From contig CAKPKL010000004.1 in the NCBI GenBank assembly GCA_934167485.1, positions 69,704 through 133,703 on the forward strand: a DNA stretch of 64,000 nt, given 5' to 3'. A model generated the notes under the pieces. That model was not told the origin of the DNA and made no database searches. It saw nothing but the letters and a program-made list of their open reading frames with translations. Position numbers and translations under genes: made by a program. Position 1 is the first letter of the stretch; each line of letters begins with the position of its first letter. This DNA comes from an uncultured Bacilli bacterium. GTDB taxonomy: Bacteria; Bacillota_I; Bacilli_A; RF39; UBA660. Of the stretch, positions 8,840 through 16,809 are shown one piece after another.

Positions 8840-9038
8840 AGATAAATTAAAAGAATTAGAGAAAATCGTAAATGAACTTGAATCAGGAGAGATAGATTTA
8901 GATTCTTCAATAGAAAAATATACGAGTGCGATGAAACTCGTAAAAGAATGTGATGATAAATTAAAAAGTGTTGAAGAACAAGTAACTAAGATTGTTACAG
9001 AATCAGGTAGTTTAGAGGATTTTGAAGTAGAACAATAA
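8817..9038 (+). CDS. xseB: Exodeoxyribonuclease VII small subunit XseB
   Basis: A 73-residue two-helix protein. FEDKLKELEKIVNELESGEI and the LDSSIEKY turn are the XseB signature. It packs on the long coiled coil of XseA and is needed for activity. The start is ATG 8817, with GAGGAGG about ten bases upstream, inside the end of the mTERF-like gene; the ATG at 8799 precedes the ribosome site. Confidence 0.95.
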   Translation: MAKESKFEDKLKELEKIVNELESGEIDLDSSIEKYTSAMKLVKECDDKLKSVEEQVTKIVTESGSLEDFEVEQ

Positions 9039-9064
9039 TATTCTAATAAGGTTTGGGGAAAATT

Positions 9065-9183
9065 ATGAATGGTTTTATGCAGATGTATGTTATGAAATTG
9101 ATGTAGAAGCTGTCGCAAAATCATTTGATGTAGACAGTTTTGATGCAATAGCTAGTGGAGAAGAACTCAAATTATTTAAATAA
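9065..9183 (+). pseudogene. Disrupted small ORF after xseB (about 39 codons)
   Basis: A GGGGAAAATT ribosome site leads to ATG 9065, which stops after 13 codons. In the next frame, the same stretch encodes a well-composed peptide (YEWFYADVCYEIDVEAVAKS, then about 20 more residues) ending at TAA 9181-9183, with no usable start of its own. One extra base next to the ATG would join the two into a 39-residue acidic protein. This fits a frameshifted small gene, a noncanonical start or an assembly indel. I do not recognise the family. Confidence 0.45.
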
Positions 9184-9186
9184 AGT

Positions 9187-9210
9187 AAAAATACTTTTTG
9201 GTATTTTTTT
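9187..9210 (+). terminator. Terminator of the nusB-xseB operon
   Basis: Stem AAAAATAC (9187-9194) with GTATTTTT (9201-9208) and a trailing T run. It lies between the disrupted ORF and spoIVB. Confidence 0.65.
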
Positions 9211-9274
9211 CTTTATATATTTTAAATTATTTTCTTCATAATATTAATGGTAGTCTTATAAAGGAGTTGTTTTT

Positions 9275-10264
9275 ATGTTTTTTAAATTTTTAAAAAAACA
9301 AGCTCTTCTTATTCTTCTAACTATCTATATTATTCCTCAAACTATTTTAGCTTATTCTGATAAAATAATTGCAAGCGGTGAAACTGTTGGAATTAAACTA
9401 AATACTGATGGAATACTTATCGTTGGATCGTATGAAATAAATGGCCATAATCCACTACTTGATGCAGGGTTAAAATCTGGTGATATAATAGACCAAATTA
9501 ATAATAAAAAAGTAAGTAAGGTGGAAGACCTGGTAGAAATAATTAATACTTGTAATTGTAAAAATATAAAAATTTCTTATATAAGAGATAAAAATACTGC
9601 AAGTACTAATTTAGAACTTTATGAAGAAAACGATACATTAAAAACTGGTTTATATGTAAAAGATTCAATATCAGGTGTTGGAACACTAACTTTTATAGAT
9701 CCTAATACAAAATTATTTGGTGTATTAGGTCATGAAATAGCTGATTCAACAACTGGAAATATTGTAGATATTCGTGATGGTACTATTTTTAATTCATCAA
9801 TAACAGGTATAACACGTAGTAGTAAAGGTAATCCTGGAGAAAAAAATGCAATACTTTATAATGATAAAGTAAATGGTACAATTTTTGAAAATACAAAAAA
9901 AGGAATATTTGGTAAATACACAAGTTCATTTGATGATACAAAACTTTATACTGTAGCAAGCATAGATGATATAAAAATAGGAGATGCAGATATTCTTACT
10001 GTATTAAATGGTAATGAAGTTGAAAAATTTAAAATTAAAATTAAATCAGTAAAAGATACACGTGATAAGTTAAAAAATATAGAATTTGAAATAACAGATC
10101 AAACATTACTAGAAAAAACAAATGGTATAATACAAGGAATGAGTGGCAGTCCTATAATACAAGGTGATTATATAATAGGTGCGGTTACTCATGTAGTAGT
10201 AGAAGATCCTCATAAAGGATATGGAATACTAATTACAAATATGTTAGAAGAAGCAGAGAATTAG
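9275..10264 (+). CDS. spoIVB: SpoIVB serine peptidase (S55)
   Basis: SpoIVB is secreted from the forespore and cleaves SpoIVFA, releasing the protease that activates pro-sigma-K. The protein has a signal anchor (residues 8-27), a PDZ domain (about 45-120, including DAGLKSGDIIDQINNKKV) and a C-terminal S55 peptidase domain. The catalytic His is in GVLGHEI and the Ser in IIQGMSGSPIIQ. It is about 100 residues shorter than the Bacillus protein. AAAGGAG precedes the start. A CATAATA sequence (9237-9243) resembles a forespore -10 element, but I see no convincing -35. Confidence 0.95.
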   Translation: MFFKFLKKQALLILLTIYIIPQTILAYSDKIIASGETVGIKLNTDGILIVGSYEINGHNPLLDAGLKSGDIIDQINNKKVSKVEDLVEIINTCNCKNIKISYIRDKNTASTNLELYEENDTLKTGLYVKDSISGVGTLTFIDPNTKLFGVLGHEIADSTTGNIVDIRDGTIFNSSITGITRSSKGNPGEKNAILYNDKVNGTIFENTKKGIFGKYTSSFDDTKLYTVASIDDIKIGDADILTVLNGNEVEKFKIKIKSVKDTRDKLKNIEFEITDQTLLEKTNGIIQGMSGSPIIQGDYIIGAVTHVVVEDPHKGYGILITNMLEEAEN

Positions 10265-10281
10265 ATTTTTCTAATTCTTTT
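10257..10281 (+). terminator. Terminator of spoIVB
   Basis: An 8-bp perfect stem, AGAATTAG (10257-10264) with CTAATTCT (10271-10278), then T residues. The stop codon is inside the stem. Confidence 0.65.
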
Positions 10282-10329
10282 TAGTTTGTTAAAAATATGG
10301 TATAATTTTTATTAGCAGGTGATGTATTA

Positions 10330-11136
10330 ATGAAAAAATTCAAAAAAATTTATATAGAAATAACAAATAATTGCAATTTAAATTGTAGTTTTTGTATAAA
10401 AAATAAAAGAAAAAATAAATTTATGTCAAAAAAAGACTTTGATATAATATTAACTAAAATAAAACCTTATACTAATTATATTTATTTTCACATATTAGGT
10501 GAACCATTATTACATCCAAATATTAATGAATTTATAAATACAGCATCTACTGATTTTAAAATAAATATAACCACAAATGGATATTTAATAGAAAAAATAA
10601 AAGATAATAAAAATATTAGACAATTAAATATTTCATTACATAGTTTTGATGAGAGATATAAAATAAATTTAAATACATATTTGAATTCTATTTTTAATAC
10701 AATAGATATTTTAAAAAAATATACTTATATTTCATTAAGATTATGGGTTAAAAATAAATATAATAATGATATAATTAATTTTATAAATAATAGATATAAT
10801 ATAAATATTGATTCAAATATAGATAGTTACACACTTGAAGATAATGTATTTATAAATAATTTTCATGAGTTTATTTGGCCAGACTTAAATAATAGTACTT
10901 ATGATACTAATGGTACGTGTTATGCATTAAAAGATCACATAGGAATACTTGTAGATGGTACTATAATACCGTGCTGTTTAGATAGTTTAGGAATAATTAA
11001 TTTAGGAAACATTTACAAAGATACAATAAGTGATATTATGAATAGTAATAGAGTTAAAAATATGATTAATGGATTTAATAATAATACAAAATGTGAAGAA
11101 CTATGTAGACATTGTAAGTTTATAGAAAAAGATTAA
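10330..11136 (+). CDS. Radical SAM protein with C-terminal SPASM-like cysteines
   Basis: A 268-residue enzyme with the radical SAM cluster motif CNLNCSFC (CxxxCxxC) at about residues 17-24, which binds a 4Fe-4S cluster and S-adenosylmethionine. [12 protein letters not shown] and ITTNGYLI are typical following strands. The C-terminal third has further Cys residues (IIPCCLDS, then [10 protein letters not shown]) consistent with auxiliary Fe-S clusters of the SPASM/Twitch type, often found in enzymes that modify peptides or proteins. The substrate is unknown and no precursor peptide is evident nearby. Lysine, Asn and Ile are unusually frequent. Confidence 0.85.
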   Translation: MKKFKKIYIEITNNCNLNCSFCIKNKRKNKFMSKKDFDIILTKIKPYTNYIYFHILGEPLLHPNINEFINTASTDFKINITTNGYLIEKIKDNKNIRQLNISLHSFDERYKINLNTYLNSIFNTIDILKKYTYISLRLWVKNKYNNDIINFINNRYNINIDSNIDSYTLEDNVFINNFHEFIWPDLNNSTYDTNGTCYALKDHIGILVDGTIIPCCLDSLGIINLGNIYKDTISDIMNSNRVKNMINGFNNNTKCEELCRHCKFIEKD

Positions 11137-11167
11137 AAAATGTGTTATAATTTTTTTGGAGGTAGTT

Positions 11168-11551
11168 ATGATAAAAGAATTTAAAAAATTTATATCAAGA
11201 GGAAATGTAGTAGATCTTGCTGTAGGTGTTGTAATAGGTGGTGCATTTAGTAAAATTGTAACATCACTAGTAGATAATATTATCATGCCTATAGTAGGAA
11301 TAATAATTGGAGGAATAGATTTTACTAATTTAAATCTAAAAATATGGGGAGTAAAAATAGAATTTGGTATTTTTATTCAAAATGTTGTAGACTTTCTAAT
11401 AGTTGCATTTTGTATATTTATTGTCATTAGAATATTTAATGATATAACACATAAAAATATTAAAAAAGAAGATCCTAAACCAGTAAAAAGTGATGAAGCA
11501 GTATTACTTGAAGAAATAAGAGATTTATTAAAAGAAAAAAACAAGAAATAA
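11168..11551 (+). CDS. mscL: Large-conductance mechanosensitive channel MscL
   Basis: Homopentameric membrane valve that opens under high membrane tension to release solutes on osmotic downshock. The N-terminus [20 protein letters not shown] and TM1 glycine/alanine pattern, the extracellular loop, TM2 ([15 protein letters not shown]) and the C-terminal helix [10 protein letters not shown] are all present in 127 residues. GGAGG at 11158-11162 fixes ATG 11168. Confidence 0.96.
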   Translation: MIKEFKKFISRGNVVDLAVGVVIGGAFSKIVTSLVDNIIMPIVGIIIGGIDFTNLNLKIWGVKIEFGIFIQNVVDFLIVAFCIFIVIRIFNDITHKNIKKEDPKPVKSDEAVLLEEIRDLLKEKNKK

Positions 11552-11561
11552 ATCTTGTTTT
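11538..11561. terminator. Bidirectional terminator between mscL and a small antiparallel gene
   Basis: AAAACAAG (11538-11545) pairs with CTTGTTTT (11554-11561), with T or A runs on both sides, so it can end transcripts from either direction. Confidence 0.7.
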
Positions 11562-11562
11562 T

Positions 11563-11646
11563 TTATGCAAATACTGCAATTACGCTAGTTAATAACATAG
11601 CAAGTATTAATACAATTATTACAATCTTTTGAATTTTATTTTCCAT
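11563..11646 (-). CDS. 27-residue single-span membrane peptide, possibly Prli42-like
   Basis: The ATG at 11646-11644 has a clear GAGGTG ribosome site six bases upstream. It encodes a polar start MENKIQKI, one hydrophobic helix and a short hydrophobic end. Length and layout resemble Prli42, the stressosome-anchoring mini-protein of Firmicutes (short Lys/Gln head, then a VIxxLIxAML-type helix), but the resemblance is weak and rests on memory of the family. It converges on mscL and shares its terminator. Other tiny membrane proteins would look similar. Confidence 0.55.
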   Translation of the reverse strand: MENKIQKIVIIVLILAMLLTSVIAVFA

Positions 11647-11734
11647 TAAAAACACCTCAAGTAATATTATAATATAAAATTAAATAAATTGGAATAAAAA
11701 AATATTTTATTAATAATATTAAATAGGTGAGATA

Positions 11735-12361
11735 ATGAAAAAATTAATGGACAAACTACTTAATAATATTAAATTTGATAAAAAGTATGTATTTTTTTCT
11801 ATGGTTATAGTAATTCTTGGAATAATAACAGGATCTATATTTATTGTAGTCTTAAATAGTACAGATAAATCTTTAGTAACTGAATATATATCTTCATTTA
11901 TGGATAATATTAAAAATAATAATATAATAGTTAATGATATAATTAAAAATGTATTTATAAATAATTCTTTAGTAATATTAATTATTTCTATAATAGGATT
12001 TACTTTCTTTTTATTTCCAATTAATATTTTAATTTTATTTTATAAATCATTTATTATAGGTTTTAGTTTAGCTTCTATAATTCTTACATATAATATAAAA
12101 GGTATATTAATTAGTTTAGTATACATATTTCCTCATTTAATTATTAATATACTATTATTTTCGCTTTTAACAGCATTTACACTTAAGTTATCTATTAAAA
12201 TGATTAATTATATTATAAAGAAAAAAGAAGTAAATATGAGGGTTTATTTTAATAAATATATATATATACTAATATTATCAATTATAATAATATCTATCAC
12301 TAGTTTATATGAAAGTTTTATAGTTACATATTTGTTAAAATTAGTTGTAAAAATAATATAA
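11735..12361 (+). CDS. spoIIM: Stage II sporulation protein M (SpoIIM)
   Basis: Integral membrane protein that recruits SpoIIP and SpoIID to the sporulation septum for engulfment. The 208-residue product has five predicted membrane segments and the family's mid-protein block (FPINILILFYKSFIIGFS, then YIFPHLIINI). Length fits the family (about 210). TAGGTGAG precedes the ATG. Its partner SpoIIP is at 739-1674; SpoIID is not in this window. Confidence 0.88.
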   Translation: MKKLMDKLLNNIKFDKKYVFFSMVIVILGIITGSIFIVVLNSTDKSLVTEYISSFMDNIKNNNIIVNDIIKNVFINNSLVILIISIIGFTFFLFPINILILFYKSFIIGFSLASIILTYNIKGILISLVYIFPHLIINILLFSLLTAFTLKLSIKMINYIIKKKEVNMRVYFNKYIYILILSIIIISITSLYESFIVTYLLKLVVKII

Positions 12362-12406
12362 ATAAAATTAACTAATTTAACTTAAAAAACAGTTCTTTAA
12401 CACTCC

Positions 12407-12427
12407 TTTACACTTGACAAATGTAAA
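12407..12427. promoter_or_regulatory. 21-bp near-palindrome overlapping the HTH-gene promoter
   Basis: TTTACACTTGACAAATGTAAA is an inverted repeat with 18 of 21 positions matching its own reverse complement. Its centre is the -35 hexamer TTGACA (12414-12419). The likely -10 is TAAAAT (12436-12441), giving a 16-bp spacer. Such an arrangement suits repression by a dimeric HTH protein, most simply the product of the next gene. Confidence 0.6.
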
Positions 12428-12461
12428 TAATGTGATAAAATTATAAATAGGAGGGTAAGAT

Positions 12462-13265
12462 ATGAAAACAAAACTTGCTGAACTATTACATGAACTTGGA
12501 ATATCTAAAGTTAAATTAGCTAAATTTTTAGGAGTTTCTAGACAAATGATATATAATTATCTGGAACTTGATGATATAAATAAATGGCCTAAAGATAAAA
12601 AAGTTTTATTATTAAACTTATTAGGCGTTAAAAATCCTGAGGAAATTGATAAAATTAAAGTAGATACAGATTATATTACAGAAGTAGAAGTTAGATTAAA
12701 CAGTTTATGTGATAGCAAAAAAGAAGAGAATAATAATGGGGTAGGGAATGAAATCTTATCAGGTGTAAGTCCTAAACATCAAGAATTATTTATAGGAATA
12801 ATGGATTTAGTAAAAGAATATCTTGAAGACAATGGTAAAGAAGGGGAGAGCATTGTAAACTATTTCTATCACTATCTTCAAGCTATGAATAATACAAAAG
12901 AATTAAAATATATATTAGCTTATGTAGCAAAAGAAACTGGATTTGAAAAACCTATGGAATTTGCTTTTGATGAAGATGAACAATTTATTTTTGAAAGTGT
13001 TATGTTCTCTGCTATGGTACTTTATAGAAGTGGTAAAGCATCTAAAACAAAACTTGCTGAATCTCATAGAAGATTTGTAAATCAAATTGAACAAAAAATT
13101 GAAGATAAATTAAGCCGTACTATGGAATTAAATAATATTAGATCACAAGCTCTTAAAGAACTTGGTTATACTGAAATAACTGATAATAATGCTTCTGAAG
13201 TATTTAGTAAAATTGCTGAAATAGAATCAAGAAAAACAGCATTTAGAAAAATAGATGAAAACTAA
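12462..13265 (+). CDS. HTH (Xre-like) transcriptional regulator, probably autoregulatory
   Basis: A 267-residue protein with an N-terminal helix-turn-helix (residues 1-55; the recognition region reads VKLAKFLGVSRQMIYNYLE). A long, mostly helical and acidic C-terminal part of unknown fold follows (residues 95-267). GGAGGG precedes the ATG. The large C-terminal domain is unlike simple phage-type Xre repressors and may sense a ligand or mediate oligomerisation. It is monocistronic, ends in a terminator and has a palindrome over its -35 box. Confidence 0.8.
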   Translation: MKTKLAELLHELGISKVKLAKFLGVSRQMIYNYLELDDINKWPKDKKVLLLNLLGVKNPEEIDKIKVDTDYITEVEVRLNSLCDSKKEENNNGVGNEILSGVSPKHQELFIGIMDLVKEYLEDNGKEGESIVNYFYHYLQAMNNTKELKYILAYVAKETGFEKPMEFAFDEDEQFIFESVMFSAMVLYRSGKASKTKLAESHRRFVNQIEQKIEDKLSRTMELNNIRSQALKELGYTEITDNNASEVFSKIAEIESRKTAFRKIDEN

Positions 13266-13277
13266 TCATCTTTTTTT
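13253..13277 (+). terminator. Terminator of the HTH regulator
   Basis: AGATGA (13253-13258) pairs with TCATCT (13266-13271) and is followed by T7. It includes the stop codon. Confidence 0.6.
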
Positions 13278-13740
13278 GATTCACTTCCCCTACTTAATTT
13301 AATATATAAATAGGGGATAAACACTAGTTAATAGGACAATATATAAATAATAGATATTAGAAATATATACATTCAATGTTAAATAATATATTATATATAT
13401 TTTTAAAAATAATTTATTAATAATATTTATAATAGAATAATATATTACAGTATTAATAAAGCAAATCATTATACTATAATAATACAAAATTAATTACAAA
13501 AATATATTTAATATAAGAACTATAAAAAATATCTAAATTATAATATTAAATTAAATGATAAGTTATTAATTAAATAACAAATAATTAAATATCCTACAAT
13601 ATATATTATGTTAACTTCTTATATTTTTTAAATAATCAATATATATTTAGATGCTCTAAAAAAATCTTGATAAAACTTACTCTATCTCTACTTATGTATA
13701 TCTTCTAATATATTGGTAATAATAATATTGGGTGATTTAA
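13278..13740. other. AT desert without a supportable gene
   Basis: About 460 bp of extremely AT-rich sequence with stops in all frames apart from one low-complexity Tyr/Ile-rich reading frame that I do not believe. The only structured element is the inverted repeat CCCCTA (13287-13292) and TAGGGG (13311-13316), with an 18-nt spacer. No DnaA-box cluster, riboswitch or RNA gene is recognisable. Confidence 0.6.
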
Positions 13741-13851
13741 ATGAAAAGAAATAAAAAAGATTCTAAAAAGAATTTAAATTGTAACAAGGTTACTAATGAA
13801 TCTTCTAGAAGCAATAATGCTAGAACTAATTCTGATTTAGATTGTAAATAA
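13741..13851 (+). CDS. 36-residue Lys/Asn/Ser-rich small protein
   Basis: GGGTGAT lies five bases before ATG 13741 and a strong terminator follows the stop. The peptide is basic at the N-terminus (MKRNKKDSKKNLNCNK), then Ser/Asn/Thr-rich, with two Cys. It has no membrane segment. Composition and context in a spore former would suit a minor spore-core protein, but it does not carry a recognised SASP motif, so the function is unknown. Confidence 0.6.
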   Translation: MKRNKKDSKKNLNCNKVTNESSRSNNARTNSDLDCK

Positions 13852-13859
13852 CCCACAAT

Positions 13860-13887
13860 AAAAGAGATTAATTTTAATCTCTTTTTT
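13860..13887 (+). terminator. Terminator after the 36-residue gene
   Basis: AAAAGAGATTA (13860-13870) pairs perfectly with TAATCTCTTTT (13875-13885), with further T. The stop codon of the convergent TSCPD gene lies in it, so the hairpin may serve both strands. Confidence 0.7.
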
Positions 13888-14128
13888 GTTTAAAAGCCAT
13901 TAAAGCTTTAGCTATTTGATCTGGACAAGATGTACCTTTTAAACCACACTTTATTCCATTTAACTTGTTGATTACATAATCAATATCTTGATTTTTACAT
14001 AATTCGATAACTCCTAGACTATTACCTGGACATCCACCAATTATTTTAATATCTATTATTTTATTATTTTCTATCTTAAAAATCATTTTAGAAGAACAAA
14101 CTCCAGTAGGAGTATAAATAAATTCCAT
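13874..14128 (-). CDS. TSCPD-domain small protein (TIGR03905-like)
   Basis: An 84-residue protein of the family named after its TSCPD motif, here GTSCPDQIAKAL near the C-terminus. The N-terminal part YTPTGVCSSKM and IIGGCPGNSLGVIEL are also typical. The conserved cysteines suggest metal or redox chemistry; a related domain occurs at the C-terminus of some vitamin-B12-dependent ribonucleotide reductases. No specific function is known to me for the stand-alone form. Confidence 0.85.
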   Translation of the reverse strand: MEFIYTPTGVCSSKMIFKIENNKIIDIKIIGGCPGNSLGVIELCKNQDIDYVINKLNGIKCGLKGTSCPDQIAKALMAFKQKRD

Positions 14129-14163
14129 TATAAATCACTTCCCTACTTTAATTGTAGCACACA

Positions 14164-14913
14164 TTAATTAAATAGTAAATGATTTATTATCATTATAATA
14201 GAACCTATAATGAAAAATATTTTTGTATTTTTTTTATTATAATTTATTGATTCTTTATATAGTTCATTTATAGCTATATTAATCATCATTCCAGCTATTA
14301 TAGAGTATATTATACCCAATATTGTATTATTTATATATTTAGCTAAAAATAAATAAGCTATAAGTGCTCCTATAGGCTCTGATATTCCAGATATAAATGT
14401 ATATAAAAATGCCTTTATTTTACTACTTGTAGAATAATATATTGGTATACTTATCGATATTCCCTCAGGTATATTATGTAGTGCGATTGCCATAGTAAGT
14501 GTTAAACCTAACTTTATATTTTCTTTAGAAGTTATATAAGTTACAATTCCTTCTGGTATATTGTGTAGCATTATAACAAGCATAGTAATTATACCTAATT
14601 TGTATAGTTTTAAGCCATTTTTAGAACTTTTTTCAACTTTTGAATCAACTATACCAGATATTATTATTCCTACTACAAAGCCTATTATAATTAAAATTAT
14701 AGTATATAATAAATTATAATTATTAATTATTAATTTTAAAGAATTTGGCATTAAATCAGTTATAGATATTGTAATCATCACTCCACTAGCAAACCCAAGT
14801 GCTGAACTAATAACCCTTCCCCTACTCTTATTTATATATATAAATAAAAAGCCTATCAAAGTGGAAAGTCCTGCTATACTAGATAATAAAAAAGCATATA
14901 AAGTACTATTCAT
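14164..14913 (-). CDS. zupT: ZIP-family metal transporter (ZupT-like)
   Basis: A 249-residue membrane protein with about eight hydrophobic segments. It has two HNIPEG motifs (TM4 LHNIPEGIVTYI and TM5 ALHNIPEGISISI), the paired metal-binding helices of ZIP/ZupT importers of zinc, iron or manganese. A short cytoplasmic loop (about residues 90-100) lacks the usual His-rich stretch. It is divergent from the kinase-like gene. The exact metal cannot be told from sequence. Confidence 0.9.
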   Translation of the reverse strand: MNSTLYAFLLSSIAGLSTLIGFLFIYINKSRGRVISSALGFASGVMITISITDLMPNSLKLIINNYNLLYTIILIIIGFVVGIIISGIVDSKVEKSSKNGLKLYKLGIITMLVIMLHNIPEGIVTYITSKENIKLGLTLTMAIALHNIPEGISISIPIYYSTSSKIKAFLYTFISGISEPIGALIAYLFLAKYINNTILGIIYSIIAGMMINIAINELYKESINYNKKNTKIFFIIGSIIMIINHLLFN

Positions 14914-15005
14914 ATAAATTCACCATTAAATATTATGCTTTTATTTGATAATATATCTAATTATGTGATATATTTGTTATAGTGATGTTTATGGAAAGAA
15001 TATTT

Positions 15006-15611
15006 ATGAATTATGATAAAATACATAATTTAGAACTTATAGGTAGAGGATTTGAAGGAAGAGTATTTAAATTAAATGATAATACAGCCATTAAAATTTT
15101 TAGCTGTTCAAATATAATAATACCAGAATTTAAATTCAGTAATTTGAATCTTAAATATATAGTTTTACCAAAAGAAAAAATTTATATAGGAAATGTATTA
15201 AAAGGATATACTATGAACTATATTAAAGGTATATCACTAAACAAAACTAATATAAGTCATAATTATGATTTATTAATTAATATTTGTAAAGAAATAAAAA
15301 GAGAAATACAATTAGTATCAAATAATCAAATACCATTTAGCGATTTAAATGAAAAAAATATTATATATAATAATGCTTTTTATCTTATAGATTGTTTAAG
15401 TAAAAGAAATTTAAATATTTCAAAAGAAGAATGTTGTAAAAATAATTTAAAAGAATTTTATAAAATTATATTTTATAAGTTATTAAATGAAAATAAGTTT
15501 CTAATGAATAAAATACTTAAATCCAACGAATTAAAGAACTTATATATGAATTCTATACCATATACAGATTTACCTTATTTTTTACAAAAAATAAAAACTA
15601 GAATTAACTAG
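15006..15611 (+). CDS. Degenerate protein-kinase-like protein
   Basis: About 201 residues with a kinase-like layout: glycine loop LIGRGFEGRVFKL, lysine strand TAIKIF, hinge TMNYIKGISL, a catalytic loop reading FSDLNEKNIIYN and LIDC where DFG would be. His of HRD is replaced by Ser but Asp and Asn are kept. It is much smaller than normal Ser/Thr kinases, so it may be an aminoglycoside-phosphotransferase-type or pseudokinase variant. GGAAAG at 14993-14998 and a TATAGT box at 14978-14983 favour ATG 15006 over starts at 14982-14991. It converges on the phosphoesterase gene, overlapping by 4 bp. Confidence 0.65.
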   Translation: MNYDKIHNLELIGRGFEGRVFKLNDNTAIKIFSCSNIIIPEFKFSNLNLKYIVLPKEKIYIGNVLKGYTMNYIKGISLNKTNISHNYDLLINICKEIKREIQLVSNNQIPFSDLNEKNIIYNNAFYLIDCLSKRNLNISKEECCKNNLKEFYKIIFYKLLNENKFLMNKILKSNELKNLYMNSIPYTDLPYFLQKIKTRIN

Positions 15612-15618
15612 TTTTTTT
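15594..15618. terminator. Bidirectional terminator containing both convergent stop codons
   Basis: AAAACTAG (15594-15601) pairs with CTAGTTTT (15608-15615), flanked by A and T runs. The TAG stops of the kinase-like gene and the phosphoesterase gene overlap on the CTAG at 15608-15611. Confidence 0.65.
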
Positions 15619-16126
15619 CTAAATTCTTTGAATATAGTATTTCATTATCTAAGTTTCTAATGGTAACAATATTATTATCAATTATAGCAAAACTATTTTC
15701 TCCACTTCTAGATTTAGAAATGGAACCTGGATTTATAAAAAATTTATTATTATAATTTTCTATATTATTAATGTGTGTATGTCCAGAAAGTATTATATCT
15801 GCATCTATTTTACTTAAATAATCTTTATTAAATAAATGTCCATGCGTTAAAACTATTTTTTTATTATTTAAACAAATATTCTCTATATAATTATGTCCAA
15901 ATTCTATTCCTTTTAAGTTTTCATCACAATTACCTTTTACATAAACAATATTTTCTTTCATTAAATTTAGTCTATTTATTATATCTTCTATATTGTAATC
16001 AATCCCATAGTTAATTAAATCACCAAGTATAAGAAGTTTTTCACATATCTCACTTCTATAAATATTCAAAACTTTATTAAGTGCTTCTATATTACCATGA
16101 ATATCAGAAATTATCATATATTTCAT
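15608..16126 (-). CDS. Metallophosphoesterase, YfcE/MJ0936 family
   Basis: A 172-residue calcineurin-like phosphodiesterase. Metal-binding motifs appear in order: DIHGNIEAL, LGDLINYG, VKGNCDE, LTHGHLF and SGHTHIN, then FINPGSIS. The family hydrolyses phosphodiesters in the cytoplasm; YfcE-type members act on model substrates and the cellular target is often unknown. It overlaps the preceding alkD-like gene by 4 bp, so the two are co-translated. Confidence 0.92.
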   Translation of the reverse strand: MKYMIISDIHGNIEALNKVLNIYRSEICEKLLILGDLINYGIDYNIEDIINRLNLMKENIVYVKGNCDENLKGIEFGHNYIENICLNNKKIVLTHGHLFNKDYLSKIDADIILSGHTHINNIENYNNKFFINPGSISKSRSGENSFAIIDNNIVTIRNLDNEILYSKNLEKN

Positions 16127-16809
16127 TTTCTTTTCATCCCTTTTAACATAGTTTTTTCACTATTATCTATTCTATTTGATTCTATTATTTTTTGAATTGA
16201 TTTATTATATGTCCAATCATCTAATTTACAACTCTTTAAGAAAGTAAGTGTTCTACCCTTAAATTTAATATAACACGTCGAAATAAGCCAAGCTATACTC
16301 ATTTTAACATAATATTCATCTTTATAGTCATTACATAACTCAAATATTTCATTAATATACTTCTCTTCAATAAAATAATCTAATAATAATACATAACCGA
16401 ATCTATTTATCCAATAATTAGAATCACTTATGTATTTTTTAATTTCATTAAAACAAATATCTTTTGTTTTATTTTTCTTATATATATTTAAATTAGCAGC
16501 AGTCATATCACAAATAGCCCAATTATTTATATATGGAAGAAACTCATTTATATAAGGTTTTAAACTATCAAAATCAAGCTTTAAATATCCAAGTACAAGC
16601 CCATGTACAAGAGTTTCTTCATATAAATTATGTTTATTTTCACTAAAAAATTTAATATAATTACTTCTAGCTATTTTTTTTGCTATTCTTTTTAATTCAG
16701 GTGTTCTAACTCCTATTAAATTGTCACTCATAATTAGTTTAGAATGAAAATTTTTATATTTTAAATCTTGTAAATTATATAATTCTTGTAAAAATTCATT
16801 ATATTCCAT
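16123..16809 (-). CDS. DNA alkylation repair enzyme, AlkD-like HEAT-repeat glycosylase
   Basis: A 228-residue all-helical protein. IGVRTPELKRIAKKIAR, LVHGLVLGYLK, INNWAICDMTA and SIAWLISTCYIKF match the AlkC/AlkD family, which excises N3- and N7-alkylated purines. The Trp-x3-Asp in NWAICD fits the catalytic face, where Asp is essential in AlkD. Its start overlaps the deoB stop by one base. The substrate range is inferred. Confidence 0.88.
   Translation of the reverse strand: MEYNEFLQELYNLQDLKYKNFHSKLIMSDNLIGVRTPELKRIAKKIARSNYIKFFSENKHNLYEETLVHGLVLGYLKLDFDSLKPYINEFLPYINNWAICDMTAANLNIYKKNKTKDICFNEIKKYISDSNYWINRFGYVLLLDYFIEEKYINEIFELCNDYKDEYYVKMSIAWLISTCYIKFKGRTLTFLKSCKLDDWTYNKSIQKIIESNRIDNSEKTMLKGMKRK

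Noticed and set aside
8792..9148. 118-codon leftward frame over xseB
   Set aside because: Antisense to a clear xseB, His/Ser/Leu-rich shadow composition and no ribosome site.
13299..13487. 62-codon leftward frame in the AT desert
   Set aside because: Almost only Ile, Tyr, Leu and Asn, as expected from random AT-rich DNA; no ribosome site.
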